A DNA stretch of 20,452 nucleotides from Candidatus Altimarinota bacterium (GCA_020630245.1 JAHDBZ010000001.1:29100-49551); one strand, 5' to 3'. Positions 1-7,478 are shown, counted from the first letter of the stretch. Program-made: numbers and translations. The notes: generated from the sequence alone by a model not told the origin.

Positions 1-171
1 TTCGAAGCAGCGCCACAGCTCAATCCCAATGTCGACAAGATCACAGGCGTGATTTGCGGCTGGAGAGTGGAAGATATGGAGGAGGGGATCATGAAGCAGA
101 TTCGTTATCTGGACAAACTGATCGATGAACTGGCCAAGGGGAAAGATATGGAAAAAATTTTAAGACAATAA
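1..171 (+). CDS. 3' end of an unidentified protein-coding gene (partial)
   Basis: An open frame runs from base 1 to the TAA at 169-171 and gives a 56-residue C-terminal fragment. It holds a short hydrophobic strand (ITGVICGW) followed by a charged helix rich in Met, Asp, Glu and Lys (MEEGIMKQIRYLDKLIDELAKG). I do not recognise the family. The helix resembles a C-terminal oligomerisation or capping helix of a soluble enzyme, but that is only an impression. The gene is on the same strand as rpoB and is separated from it by 183 bases that contain a good promoter, so the two are probably transcribed separately. Confidence 0.65.
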   Translation, partial: FEAAPQLNPNVDKITGVICGWRVEDMEEGIMKQIRYLDKLIDELAKGKDMEKILRQ

Positions 172-197
172 ATACTGTTTTTTTACTCATTTTGAGT

Positions 198-225
198 TTG
201 ACTTAACCCGGTGACTCTCTATATT
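198..225 (+). promoter_or_regulatory. Probable sigma70-type promoter of rpoB
   Basis: TTGACT (198-203) and TATATT (220-225) are separated by 16 bases and each matches the consensus at five of six positions. Transcription would start near 232, giving a 5' UTR of about 120 bases before the rpoB ATG. The rest of the 172-354 gap holds a small inverted repeat (TTCGGC 225-230 / GCCGAA 239-244, followed by GTTTTG), which could be a weak terminator of the upstream gene. I see no L10-type leader or riboswitch. There is no Shine-Dalgarno sequence before the ATG. Confidence 0.6.
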
Positions 226-354
226 TCGGCAGATTTTCGCCGAAGTTTTGATTGTGTAGTGAAGCGGCAAACTCATTTATCTCGTTAGATTAAATGTAGT
301 TTGTGGCGCATTTCATAGTTCTAACTTTTTATTTTTTACTTCACACTTAGCCCC

Positions 355-3300
355 ATGGTTACCAAGAAAAAAACCTTCAACTTTCCGGCGGCTCTCAAAC
401 CTACCAAGGAAGAGAACGGTCGTTATTTCTTTACTCCAGAGGTAGGAGCGGACTTTCCGTTTCCAAACCTAATCGAGGTACAACTTAACTCGTACAACTG
501 GTTCGTCAAAAACGGCCTGCAAGAGTTGCTTGACGAGATCAACCCGATCGAAGATGCGACGGGGAAGAAGCTTCGACTTGAGATCATCAAACATGATATC
601 GAAGACCCAAAGCACGATACCGACTACTGTAAAATGAAAGGACTCACTTACGAGTCTTCGATCCGTGCTGAGGTGGCTTTGACCAATCTCGAAACCGGAG
701 AGATCAAACAACAAGACGTCTACTTCGGTCAGATCCCACGGATTACTGACACTGGGACATTTATCATCAATGGTATCGAACGGGTGATCGTTTCTCAGAT
801 CGTACGAAGCCCAGGGATTTTCTTCGCGGCTAATCAATCAGTCCCGGGAGCTTATGGCGCTAAAATGATTCCAAAACGAGGAGCCTGGCTCGAACTTGAA
901 ACTGATAAACGTGGTCTGATCTGGGTAAAAGTCGATCGAAAACGAAAGATCCCAGTGACGATGTTCCTCCGCGCTTTTGGTTACGAAAGCAATGAAGCGA
1001 TCCTGGATCTCTTCAAAGCTGAACTCAAAGGACAAGATGAAACGGTGAACCCAATCATTAAAACGCTCGCTAAAGATGACTCAACCACGGCCAAAGAGGC
1101 CTGGCAAGGAGTGTATAAACGAATCCGTCCAGGAGACTTAGCGACTCCAGACAATGCTCGGAACTTCCTTGAAGGGATGTTCTTCGAACCGAAAAAATAC
1201 GATCTCGGAAACATCGCTCGTTACAAGATCAACCAACGCTTCGGACTCAAAACCAAAGACAACGCTGAAGGTCGTGTCTTCCGGATTGATGACTTCGTCG
1301 CTATGGTCAAACAACTCATGGCCTACAACTCTGGCGCGCAAAAATGTGATGACGATATCGATCATCTTTCAAATCGTCGGATTCGTGGGGTCGGGGAACT
1401 CGTACAGAACAAATTCCGTGTGGGGCTCCTTCGAACCGAACGTATCGTGAAAGACCGAATGACGATCGTCGAACTAGAAAACGTTACTCCTACGCAATTG
1501 ATCAACTGTCGACCGATTACGGCGGCGATGCGAGAATTCTTCGCGTCAGGTCAACTGTCTCAGTTTATGGACCAAGTCAATCCGCTCGCTTCACTCGAAC
1601 ATAAACGTCGTATCTCAGCGATGGGGCCGGGAGGTCTTTCTCGAGAACGAGCTTCGTTTGAAGTGCGTGATGTACACCCGTCTCACTATGGTCGGATCTG
1701 TCCGGTAACCACTCCAGAGGGACCGAATATTGGGCTCGTACTGCATCTAGCATCATATGCGCGGGTAAACGAAATGGGTTTCATTGAAACACCGTACCGC
1801 ATCGTAAAAAGCGAAGTGAAAAATGATGGAAAAGCGGCCCTTGGTCGTGCTGTCGGCGAAGACATCAAAGACGGTAAAAAAATCATTGCCAAGAAAGACG
1901 CAGTCGTAGATGAAAAACTCGCCACGGCGCTCAAAAAAGTAAAAGAACTCGACATGGTTCCAGTGCGACCATTTCTTTCAGATCAAGTCGAATACTACCC
2001 AGCTGAGCTTGAGCGTGACATGTGTATCGCCCAGGCCAATTCTGAGGTAAATGAGCAAGGAGAATTTGTGCGTAAACAAATTTCAGCTCGTAAAAACTTC
2101 GAAGCCGGAATGTACCACGTTCGTGACGTGAGCCACATCGATGTCTCACCAAAACAAATTGTATCTCTCTCGACATCACTCATCTCGTTCCTCGAGCATG
2201 ATGATAATACGCGTGCCCTGATGGGGTCGAACATGCAACGTCAAGCCGTACCACTGATCAAGCCACAAGCGCCAGTAATCGGTACCGGGATGGAGGCTGT
2301 GACTTCGGCCGAAGAATGTGTCCGGGCTCCAGAAGCCGGGGAAATTAAATCAGCGGACGCCGACAGTGTCGTTTTCGTTGGTAAATCAGGAAAAAAACAA
2401 ACCTTTGCCGTCGAATCATTCCGACGAACCAATCAGTCGACTTGTATCCATCAACGACCACAGGTCTCTACTGGAGACAAGGTCAAAAAAGGTGACGTAC
2501 TCATCGACGGAGCCTCAGTAGAACATGGAGACATCGCTCTTGGGCAAAATCTAAAAGTCGCCTACATGTCATGGGGTGGGTACAACTTCGAGGATGCCGT
2601 GATCGTATCAGATCGTGTGGTTCGCGAAGGACTCTTCAACTCAATCCATATCGAAAAATACGAAATGGACGTGCGAGATACCAAACTCGGACCAGAAGAA
2701 CTCACCGCGGATATTCCAAATGTGGCTTCGGCTAAACTTAAAGATCTCGACGAAGAAGGGATCATCCGGATCGGAGCGACGGTGCTCGCCGGAGACATCC
2801 TGGCTGGTAAAGTAACGCCAAAAGGAGAAACAGAACTCACCGCTGAAGACAGACTTCTACGAGCGATCTTCGGAGAAAAAGCACATGATGTAAAAGATTC
2901 TTCACTTCGACTCCCGCGTGGTTCTGGGGGGAAAGTTATCAAAGTACAAATCCTTAATCGTTCAGAAGGGGATGACCTACCAACGGGGGTTCTCAAACGA
3001 GTTATCGTCGAAGTGGCGCAAATGCGTCATCTCGAAGCCGGAGATAAAATGGCCGGACGTCATGGTAATAAAGGAGTAATCTCTCAGATCGTTCCAGTTG
3101 AAGACATGCCGTACCTCGAAGACGGGACGCCAGTCGATATCATCCTTAATCCACTTGGGGTGTCATCACGGATGAATATCGGACAGGTTCTCGAAACGCA
3201 TCTCGGAGCGGCGGCTAGTCAAATGGGCATCAAAGTTGCTACACCAGTCCTCAACGGGATTAAGATGGACACCATCCAAGACTTCCTCAAGGTCAACGAC

Positions 3301-3954
3301 ATGCCAACTGATGGTAAGTTTCCACTGTTTGACGGGAAGACCGGAGAACAATTCGATCATCCAGTTGTAGTGGGGACAACCTACATGCTAAAACTAATCC
3401 ATCTAGTAGAGGACAAGATCCATGCACGTTCAGTGGGGCCATACTCACTCGTAACCCAACAGCCACTCGGGGGGAAAGCCCAAAACGGGGGTCAGCGTTT
3501 CGGGGAGATGGAGGTCTGGGCCCTCGAAGCCTATGGGGCCGCGCACATCCTACAGGAAATGCTCACCATCAAGTCAGATGATGTACATGGTCGTGCCAAA
3601 GCGTACGAAGCGATCGTAAAAGACGAACCAGTCGATCTGATCTCGATCCCAGAGTCATTCAACGTACTGATGAAAGAACTGCAGTCATTGTGTCTCAACG
3701 TCGAACTTCTCGACCAATCTGGAAAAGTCCAAGAAGGCGAAGTTACTGACATGGATGAATTTGAAGAAAATACTGACGGAGCCGCAATCAAACAATCGGA
3801 AGATTATGCAGAAGTCGGTGACGCTAATGAAGTACAGCACCAAGACGGAGGCGTACACGTCGAAGATCCTGCCACTGGTGAAGGTGTAGAAGCGACCGAA
3901 GCGACGGCGGATGAAGCTCCTGCAGCTGAAGAGGCTCCGACGGAAGAGAGCTAG
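355..3954 (+). CDS. rpoB: DNA-directed RNA polymerase subunit beta
   Basis: 1,199 residues, a full-length bacterial beta subunit. It forms the catalytic core of RNA polymerase together with beta' and the alpha dimer. Clear landmarks are the rifampicin-pocket cluster (SQFMDQ, HKRR, ISAMGPGGL, about residues 403-427), GRICPVTTPEGPNIG (about 446-460), SWGGYNFEDA (about 739-748), RHGNKGV (about 902-908) and GEMEVWALEAYGA near residue 1051. Positions equivalent to E. coli D516, H526 and S531 are all wild type (D406, H416, S421), while the residue matching L533 is Met, so no classic rifampicin-resistance change is seen. The last 70 or so residues are a strongly acidic, low-complexity tail (Glu, Ala, Asp). 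The ATG has no Shine-Dalgarno sequence, but the TTGACT/TATATT promoter lies upstream. Unusually, rpoC does not follow: a terminator comes 30 bases after the stop and then yaaA on the other strand. Confidence 0.98.
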   Translation: MVTKKKTFNFPAALKPTKEENGRYFFTPEVGADFPFPNLIEVQLNSYNWFVKNGLQELLDEINPIEDATGKKLRLEIIKHDIEDPKHDTDYCKMKGLTYESSIRAEVALTNLETGEIKQQDVYFGQIPRITDTGTFIINGIERVIVSQIVRSPGIFFAANQSVPGAYGAKMIPKRGAWLELETDKRGLIWVKVDRKRKIPVTMFLRAFGYESNEAILDLFKAELKGQDETVNPIIKTLAKDDSTTAKEAWQGVYKRIRPGDLATPDNARNFLEGMFFEPKKYDLGNIARYKINQRFGLKTKDNAEGRVFRIDDFVAMVKQLMAYNSGAQKCDDDIDHLSNRRIRGVGELVQNKFRVGLLRTERIVKDRMTIVELENVTPTQLINCRPITAAMREFFASGQLSQFMDQVNPLASLEHKRRISAMGPGGLSRERASFEVRDVHPSHYGRICPVTTPEGPNIGLVLHLASYARVNEMGFIETPYRIVKSEVKNDGKAALGRAVGEDIKDGKKIIAKKDAVVDEKLATALKKVKELDMVPVRPFLSDQVEYYPAELERDMCIAQANSEVNEQGEFVRKQISARKNFEAGMYHVRDVSHIDVSPKQIVSLSTSLISFLEHDDNTRALMGSNMQRQAVPLIKPQAPVIGTGMEAVTSAEECVRAPEAGEIKSADADSVVFVGKSGKKQTFAVESFRRTNQSTCIHQRPQVSTGDKVKKGDVLIDGASVEHGDIALGQNLKVAYMSWGGYNFEDAVIVSDRVVREGLFNSIHIEKYEMDVRDTKLGPEELTADIPNVASAKLKDLDEEGIIRIGATVLAGDILAGKVTPKGETELTAEDRLLRAIFGEKAHDVKDSSLRLPRGSGGKVIKVQILNRSEGDDLPTGVLKRVIVEVAQMRHLEAGDKMAGRHGNKGVISQIVPVEDMPYLEDGTPVDIILNPLGVSSRMNIGQVLETHLGAAASQMGIKVATPVLNGIKMDTIQDFLKVNDMPTDGKFPLFDGKTGEQFDHPVVVGTTYMLKLIHLVEDKIHARSVGPYSLVTQQPLGGKAQNGGQRFGEMEVWALEAYGAAHILQEMLTIKSDDVHGRAKAYEAIVKDEPVDLISIPESFNVLMKELQSLCLNVELLDQSGKVQEGEVTDMDEFEENTDGAAIKQSEDYAEVGDANEVQHQDGGVHVEDPATGEGVEATEATADEAPAAEEAPTEES

Positions 3955-3984
3955 AGCACTAGACACTAGAATGCTAGACATGAG

Positions 3985-4009
3985 AGAGCGGCCAGCTGGT
4001 CGCTCTTTT
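3985..4009 (+). terminator. Intrinsic terminator after rpoB
   Basis: AGAGCG (3985-3990) pairs with CGCTCT (4001-4006), and the stem continues inward through a G-T pair and CCA/TGG. It is followed directly by a T run. It sits 30 bases after the rpoB stop and ends the transcript before the opposite-strand yaaA, so beta is not co-transcribed with beta' here. Confidence 0.7.
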
Positions 4010-4029
4010 ATATAATGAAAAAATTCCAT

Positions 4030-4171
4030 TGTCATCCTGATGATGCCACCGTAGGTGGTTGAAGAAGGACCTCCACTTTTAGCATGTCGCTACATGAGTC
4101 TCAATTTGTGAGCTTTTGGTTGTGAATATGAAACGGGAGGTTCTTCGTCGCCAGCTCCTCAGAATGACGTG
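4030..4171. repeat. MITE-like element with imperfect inverted ends
   Basis: The left arm (about 4031-4074) begins GTCATCCTGATGATG and ends GAAGAAGGACCTCC. The right arm (about 4134-4170), read on the minus strand, begins CGTCATTCTGAGGAG and ends GAAGAACCTCCC. The arms are imperfect inverted copies around some 60 bases of unrelated sequence. The GTCATYCTGA...GAAGRAYCTCC pattern resembles a short dispersed repeat that I recall from the intergenic regions of many bacteria. A one-armed relative lies at 9414-9470. The element fills the gap between rpoB and yaaA and has no coding capacity. Confidence 0.6.
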
Positions 4172-4183
4172 CCTAAAAATATT

Positions 4184-4918
4184 TTATCGCACAAACACCC
4201 ACTCGCGATCTGTCGATAAACTGCTATCAAAGCGATAGTCTTCCAAGTCGAAATTTTTCAGCTCTTCTGGATCAGTAATATTGTTTTTCACCGCGTAGCG
4301 GGTCATGAGTCCGCGAGCGCGTTTGGCGTGGATGGCGATAATTTTTAGCTTTTCATCTTTGTACTGTTTGAAGATCGGGGTGATAACGGGGGCTTTTAGG
4401 ACGGATTGGTCAACGGCTTTCCAGTACTCGTTGGAGGCGAGATTGATGACATATTCAGATTCTACTTGGTTGATAGCGTCAGAGATCTTTGTGCTCCAGA
4501 ATTCATACAGGTTTTTATGCTCAGGCGCCCATTTAGTTCCCATCTCGAGGCGATAGTTTTTGATCCGGTCTCGCGCTCGAAGAATGCCATACAGACCAGA
4601 GATAATGTTGACATGTGTTTGAGCGTAATCCCAATCTTGGTTATCAAAATCTTCCACCGCTAGTCCGCGATAAACATCGCCTTTGAAGTATGCCAAGGCC
4701 GGAAATGAGGCTTGTTCTTCCCAGACTTGGTAGCGCTGGTGATTCAGATGCGCGATATTTTCACTGACGTGCATGTGATCCTTGAAATCTTCCGGTTGCC
4801 AGTTTTGCAGGGCATTTACGAGCGCAGCAGTTTCGGTTTCAAATAAAGGTGTTGAGGTGGGGATGCCTTCGGGGATTTCTTTGGCGAAAGTTTTGGCGGG
4901 GGAGAGCAGGATTTTCAT
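4184..4918 (-). CDS. yaaA: YaaA family peroxide stress protein (DUF328/UPF0246)
   Basis: 244 residues, close to the usual length. Family hallmarks are the start MKILLSPAKTF, YFKGDVYRGL (about residue 79), ISGLYGILRARDRIKNYRLEMG (about 107-128), INLASNEYWKAV, and a C-terminal RGLMTRYA segment. In E. coli YaaA lowers intracellular iron and limits DNA damage during hydrogen peroxide stress, and the fold is reported to bind DNA. Activity here is inferred from family membership. It is a cytosolic single gene with no operon partners. The minus-strand sequence TATGAT (4926-4931) could be a -10 box placing transcription start at or next to the ATG, so the mRNA may be leaderless. The 32-bp palindrome at 4938-4969 would then cover the spacer and -35 region. 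Confidence 0.93.
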   Translation of the reverse strand: MKILLSPAKTFAKEIPEGIPTSTPLFETETAALVNALQNWQPEDFKDHMHVSENIAHLNHQRYQVWEEQASFPALAYFKGDVYRGLAVEDFDNQDWDYAQTHVNIISGLYGILRARDRIKNYRLEMGTKWAPEHKNLYEFWSTKISDAINQVESEYVINLASNEYWKAVDQSVLKAPVITPIFKQYKDEKLKIIAIHAKRARGLMTRYAVKNNITDPEELKNFDLEDYRFDSSLSTDREWVFVR

Positions 4919-4937
4919 CTACTAAATCATACAAAGT

Positions 4938-4969
4938 CAACACCGGGTGTCCATGGACACCCGGTGTTG
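4938..4969. promoter_or_regulatory. 32-bp perfect palindrome upstream of yaaA (possible operator)
   Basis: A fully self-complementary 32-bp sequence made of two head-to-head CAACACCGGGTGTCC arms around a central AT. Each arm contains the smaller inverted repeat ACACC-G-GGTGT. It ends 20 bases before the yaaA start and overlaps the expected -35 region of a TATGAT promoter, so a repressor or activator site is plausible. The same AACACC-N-GGTGTT unit recurs twice at 9506-9580 in a convergent intergenic region, which argues instead for a dispersed palindromic repeat. As RNA it would form a very strong hairpin in either direction, without a long T tract. Confidence 0.5.
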
Positions 4970-5030
4970 TTTAGATCGCAGATCACTGGTGCCCTGCCTG
5001 CGCAGGGTAGGACATCTAGGAGAAAGAGAC

Positions 5031-5058
5031 TTGAAATTTTCTGAGACACCAATAAAGT
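5031..5058 (+). promoter_or_regulatory. Probable promoter of tRNA-Gly
   Basis: TTGAAA (5031-5036) and TAAAGT (5053-5058) are spaced by 16 bases, placing the start near 5065, about 9 bases before the tRNA. The -10 box TAAAGT is the same one found upstream of the His leader (11092-11097) and is close to TACAGT upstream of the Cys leader (16864-16869). Confidence 0.5.
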
Positions 5059-5073
5059 CCTCTGGCTCTCAAC

Positions 5074-5148
5074 GCGCGCATCGTATAGTGGCTATTATAT
5101 CGCCTTGCCAAGGCGGGGACGCGAGTTCGATTCTCGCTGCGCGCTCCA
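5074..5148 (+). tRNA. tRNA-Gly (anticodon GCC), CCA encoded
   Basis: A complete cloverleaf can be drawn. The acceptor stem is GCGCGCA (5074-5080) with TGCGCGC (5138-5144), and the discriminator T (5145) is followed by an encoded CCA (5146-5148). The D arm has four pairs including one G-T. The anticodon stem is TCGCC/GGCGG around the loop TTGCCAA, with anticodon GCC at 5107-5109. The T arm is GCGAG/CTCGC with the loop TTCGATT. It decodes GGC and GGU glycine codons. There are no other tRNAs beside it. Confidence 0.96.
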
Positions 5149-5222
5149 TCCTCAGAATAAACTTCGTTTGTTCTGTTTTTTGTTTTATAAAAAACTTCAC
5201 TTACTTCGTTATTCTTAGTCTT

Positions 5223-5260
5223 CCCCAAAAAAGCGCGCTGCGCTCTCCGCTTTTCCGGGG
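5223..5260 (-). terminator. Hairpin, probable terminator of the minus-strand operon
   Basis: Read on the minus strand, AGCGC-AGC-GCGCT (5232-5244) is followed by a run of T (complement of 5227-5232). A larger fold pairs GGGG/CCCC and AAAAGCG/CGCTTTT across 5223-5260. It lies about 100 bases beyond the end of the 5360-5692 gene. The rest of 5149-5359 holds no gene I can support, apart from a short Cys-x2-Cys fragment at 5283-5363. Confidence 0.4.
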
Positions 5261-5359
5261 CCCCCATTTTAAAGAGTTTTTATTTAGTCACGATGGTGAC
5301 AGAAGCCAGAGAGAAGAGTTCGAATGTGAATCCTGCGGATCTCGTATGGTGCTGCGTGC

Positions 5360-5692
5360 TTAGTTTATGGAGGCTTTCTCAACTACAAAAACCCACGAGC
5401 AATTTTTTTCAAGACTTTCGCGTGTCTCTGCGATTAGAGGTGATGCCAAGATTTCAGTTATAATTTCGTATTTTTTGCGTTCTAGAAAATTTTTGAAATC
5501 TGCTTTTTGTGATTCATCTAAAATTTCTAAAAAATCATCCACAGATAATGGTGATTTTTGTAGTAATTCTTCATCAGAGTTTCCAGTTTTATCTTCGGGT
5601 CTGGGTTGTATTATTAATGGATCAAGATTCACTATTTCAAACAATTCATGGCTGTTAGCATGTTTTATTTTTGGAGTGATGTATAGGGTCAT
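5360..5692 (-). CDS. Hypothetical small acidic protein
   Basis: 110 residues and not recognised. The N-terminal half is rich in Pro, Asp and Glu (EIVNLDPLIIQPRPEDKTG) with no signal peptide or membrane segment. The middle (SVDDFLEILDESQKADFKNFLERKK) looks helical. It starts 18 bases after the stop of the 86-residue gene upstream (5711-5971), which suggests one transcript and supports this strand. An ORF of similar size on the other strand is read as its antisense shadow. The upstream sequence has no convincing Shine-Dalgarno. The charged helical build would fit a small regulatory or antitoxin-like protein, but nothing in the sequence proves this. Confidence 0.55.
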   Translation of the reverse strand: MTLYITPKIKHANSHELFEIVNLDPLIIQPRPEDKTGNSDEELLQKSPLSVDDFLEILDESQKADFKNFLERKKYEIITEILASPLIAETRESLEKNCSWVFVVEKASIN

Positions 5693-5710
5693 ATCTTTAG
5701 TATAGTGTTC

Positions 5711-5971
5711 TCACTCCCGAATCAAGCCTTGATTGACTTTGATAGCCGCGTGACCCAAGACCATCGCTACCGTTCCAATGCGTTTTTGACAGTTTGGGCA
5801 CAATATCTCAGTGCCATTGGGTTGACCTTTTTGGGTTAACAGTACGCCGCACAAATCTTCCTTGATACGACCAAAGTACATCTTGCGAAGACGACCTTTG
5901 CCGCCTTTGTAGTAAATAGCCAGTGGGAGCCCACAGGAACAAGTTACGGTGAGTTGTTTGTATCGAGGCAT
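5711..5971 (-). CDS. Hypothetical small Cys-containing (zinc-ribbon-like) protein
   Basis: 86 residues with a CSC pair at residues 11-13, a lone Cys at 41 and CPNC at 58-61. CxC plus CPxC could bind one zinc in a degenerate ribbon. The chain is basic near residues 24-38 (KGGKGRLRKMYFGRIK), so nucleic-acid contact is possible. The pattern 'VTCSCGLPLAIYYKGGKGR...ILCPNCQKRIG' is reminiscent of small zinc-ribbon proteins, but I cannot name a family. It is the first gene of a probable pair with the 110-residue gene 18 bases downstream and lies just beyond a CCCCCTT repeat element. Confidence 0.7.
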   Translation of the reverse strand: MPRYKQLTVTCSCGLPLAIYYKGGKGRLRKMYFGRIKEDLCGVLLTQKGQPNGTEILCPNCQKRIGTVAMVLGHAAIKVNQGLIRE

Positions 5972-5984
5972 TTTTCGAATTTTT

Positions 5985-6052
5985 AACCCCCTTGTTAAAG
6001 GGGGTGGCGAAGCCGGGGGATTTGAACCCCCTAAATCCCCCTTATCAGGGGA
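5985..6052. repeat. Palindromic CCCCCTT/AAGGGGG repeat element
   Basis: Consecutive short inverted repeats: CCCCCTTGTTAAAGGGGG, then CCGGGGGATTTGAACCCCC, then CCCCCTTATCAGGGG. It occupies the whole gap between the 86-residue and zinc-ribbon genes. A related element sits on the other side of the zinc-ribbon/Cys-rich gene pair at 7394-7478. Such intergenic palindromic arrays are common in bacteria as non-coding repeats. Read on either strand they could also weaken transcription. Confidence 0.65.
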
Positions 6053-6058
6053 ACTTTG

Positions 6059-6328
6059 CTAGCCGATATTCTCCCAGAAACACTTCTGGCAATAGATCTT
6101 ATACGGGGCAGATTCTGGAGTCGTGCTGAGCATAGAATTGTTGCAGTTATCACACGGACGTTTGTAGAGTTCTCGTTCGTTTCGGAGAGCCATCCGTTTC
6201 TTGTGTCGGCAGCGTGGGCAGTAGTCGGGGAGAGGGAGCTCTTTTTTTGCCAGAAACTTTTCCTCTTGGTCGACGACGCCAAAGGGTTTGTTACATTCGG
6301 GGTTTTTGCAAGTACAGGATTGAGTCAT
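6059..6328 (-). CDS. Stand-alone zinc-ribbon protein (CPR Cys-rich family N-terminal module)
   Basis: 89 residues with nine cysteines: C5, C7, C12, then C37-x2-C40, C59-x2-C62 and C80-x2-C83. The signature YCPRCRHKKRMALRNERELY, followed by KRPCDNCN and PYKIYCQKCFWE, is what I recall as the N-terminal zinc-ribbon part of a long Cys-rich protein family common in CPR genomes. Two treble-clef or ribbon zinc sites are likely. The function of the family is unknown. Here the module is its own gene and lies downstream of the gene for the rest of the family architecture (6391-7380), with a hairpin between them. Confidence 0.85.
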   Translation of the reverse strand: MTQSCTCKNPECNKPFGVVDQEEKFLAKKELPLPDYCPRCRHKKRMALRNERELYKRPCDNCNNSMLSTTPESAPYKIYCQKCFWENIG

Positions 6329-6350
6329 GAGAGTAGAGATTTTTATGTAT

Positions 6351-6392
6351 AACCCGGGATGGGTAAATTGTGTTGGTGATTAATCCCGGGTT
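6351..6392. repeat. Inverted repeat hairpin between the Cys-rich and zinc-ribbon genes
   Basis: AACCCGGGAT (6351-6360) and ATCCCGGGTT (6383-6392) are perfect 10-bp inverted copies around a 22-base loop. The second arm overlaps the stop codon of the 6391-7380 gene. In the transcript it forms a strong stem 22 bases before the zinc-ribbon start. It lacks a following T run, so a terminator is less likely than an mRNA-processing or stability element. Confidence 0.65.
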
Positions 6393-7380
6393 AGAGATCA
6401 GGGATGGTAGCTTGAATGGCAGAATCAGTTTCATTCGCCAAGCGTTGCGCTTCGTAGTCTGAGACGAAGTAGCAATCGAGGTTGTACTGGCCGTTTTCTA
6501 TGAGTTCGGCTTTGATCTCAGCCACGCGCTTAAAGTAATCTTCTTTCGAATAAGGCTGGTTGAGGATGTGGTACTCTTTGTGGTTGAGGTAGACACAGCC
6601 AAAGCAGTTTTTAAGATTTTTGCTGTAGGCACAAAATTCACTGTCGTTGCAGGCATCTGTGTGCAGGAGAAAGTTGCAGTTGTAGTTCAGTGGAGCTTGG
6701 ATTGATTGGTAGCACTGTTCGGCTTCGAAACAAACCGTCAGGTCTGCTGAGTCCGTGTTTCCATTGCATTCGATGTTGTAGCAGCAGTCCTCGTTGGCAA
6801 AACCGTCATAGCACTGATAGCAGCCTTTACACTGACTTAAATTATCTCCGATACAGTCTTCGGTTTGAACTTGATGGATGCCGAGCTGAGCGGCCTTTTT
6901 TTCTACGGCTAGTCGCTTATCGAAGATCACTTGCCGTAGGTCTTCACGACTGAGATCAAGAGCGCCGACGTGTTTTTCGTAGTCTTCTTTGGAATACGGT
7001 TTATTGAAGATGTGGTATTTTTTTCGTCTCAGGCCCACACACCCGAAGCAGTGTTCGCAGTTGTAACAGTCTTTGGAAAAGAGGGTATTGGTACAGTGCG
7101 CGCAGTTCTGACAGTAGTCGGTCATATAGCAGCCCGTGCAATCCGTGCACTCACGGCACCACTGGCAGTCGACACAGAAAGTAATGTCTGAGCAGCTCGT
7201 GCACTTGCGCGAGTACCGCCCGTAATACACATCCTCACAGTAAAACACACAAAAACTGTAGTAACAGTTCTTGGATTTGACCGCTGTATCGGCATAGTCA
7301 CTGTTTTCCGAGTTTACTTGCTTCACGTTGTAGCGTGGCTTTTCGAGGAGCAAGCGCTGAAAATCTTGGACAAAGCTCAT
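6391..7380 (-). CDS. Cys-rich repeat protein of the CPR zinc-ribbon family
   Basis: 329 residues with 33 cysteines (10%), mostly as C-x2-C pairs. The body is an internal duplication. Each half ends in the motif CFGCVxLxxKxYHIxNxPYSKEDY (residues 111-134 and 259-282), preceded by a Cys-dense stretch with many Tyr, Asn and Asp. The opening FVQDFQRLLLEKPRYNVKQVNSENS and the NCYYSFC region match the central and C-terminal part of a CPR family that I remember as one long protein with a zinc ribbon at its N-terminus. The ribbon is encoded separately just downstream (6059-6328). Multiple zinc or other metal sites are likely. There is no signal peptide or membrane segment. The biological role is unknown, and family members are often misannotated. 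Confidence 0.9.
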   Translation of the reverse strand: MSFVQDFQRLLLEKPRYNVKQVNSENSDYADTAVKSKNCYYSFCVFYCEDVYYGRYSRKCTSCSDITFCVDCQWCRECTDCTGCYMTDYCQNCAHCTNTLFSKDCYNCEHCFGCVGLRRKKYHIFNKPYSKEDYEKHVGALDLSREDLRQVIFDKRLAVEKKAAQLGIHQVQTEDCIGDNLSQCKGCYQCYDGFANEDCCYNIECNGNTDSADLTVCFEAEQCYQSIQAPLNYNCNFLLHTDACNDSEFCAYSKNLKNCFGCVYLNHKEYHILNQPYSKEDYFKRVAEIKAELIENGQYNLDCYFVSDYEAQRLANETDSAIQATIPDL

Positions 7381-7393
7381 TGATTATCATTCT

Positions 7394-7478
7394 AAACCCC
7401 CTATTGCCCCCTTTGCAAGGGGGAATTATTAAGAGATTTTTTTAAGCCTCCCTTGAAAAGGGAGGTTTGCTGGGTTTG
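7394..7478. repeat. Two-hairpin palindromic repeat element
   Basis: Bounded by AAACCC and GGGTTT. Inside are two hairpins: CCCCCTT-TGC-AAGGGGG (7407-7423) and CCTCCCTT-GAA-AAGGGAGG (7447-7465). It lies between divergent genes and resembles the element at 5985-6052. The two together bracket the Cys-rich/zinc-ribbon gene pair. Confidence 0.7.

Noticed and set aside
469..3791. Many long antisense ORFs within rpoB
   Set aside because: They follow the codon bias of rpoB on the other strand and show no start signals or protein-like motifs.
4992..5007. CCCTGC-CTGC-GCAGGG hairpin before the tRNA
   Set aside because: A good stem, but there is no T tract and no gene end or leader ORF to go with it. 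I list no function.
5367..5705. Plus-strand ORF of 112 codons opposite the 110-residue minus gene
   Set aside because: Its product is Ser/Phe/Ile rich with no domain look, and the minus-strand frame fits an 18-base operon gap with the preceding gene. It is most likely an antisense shadow.
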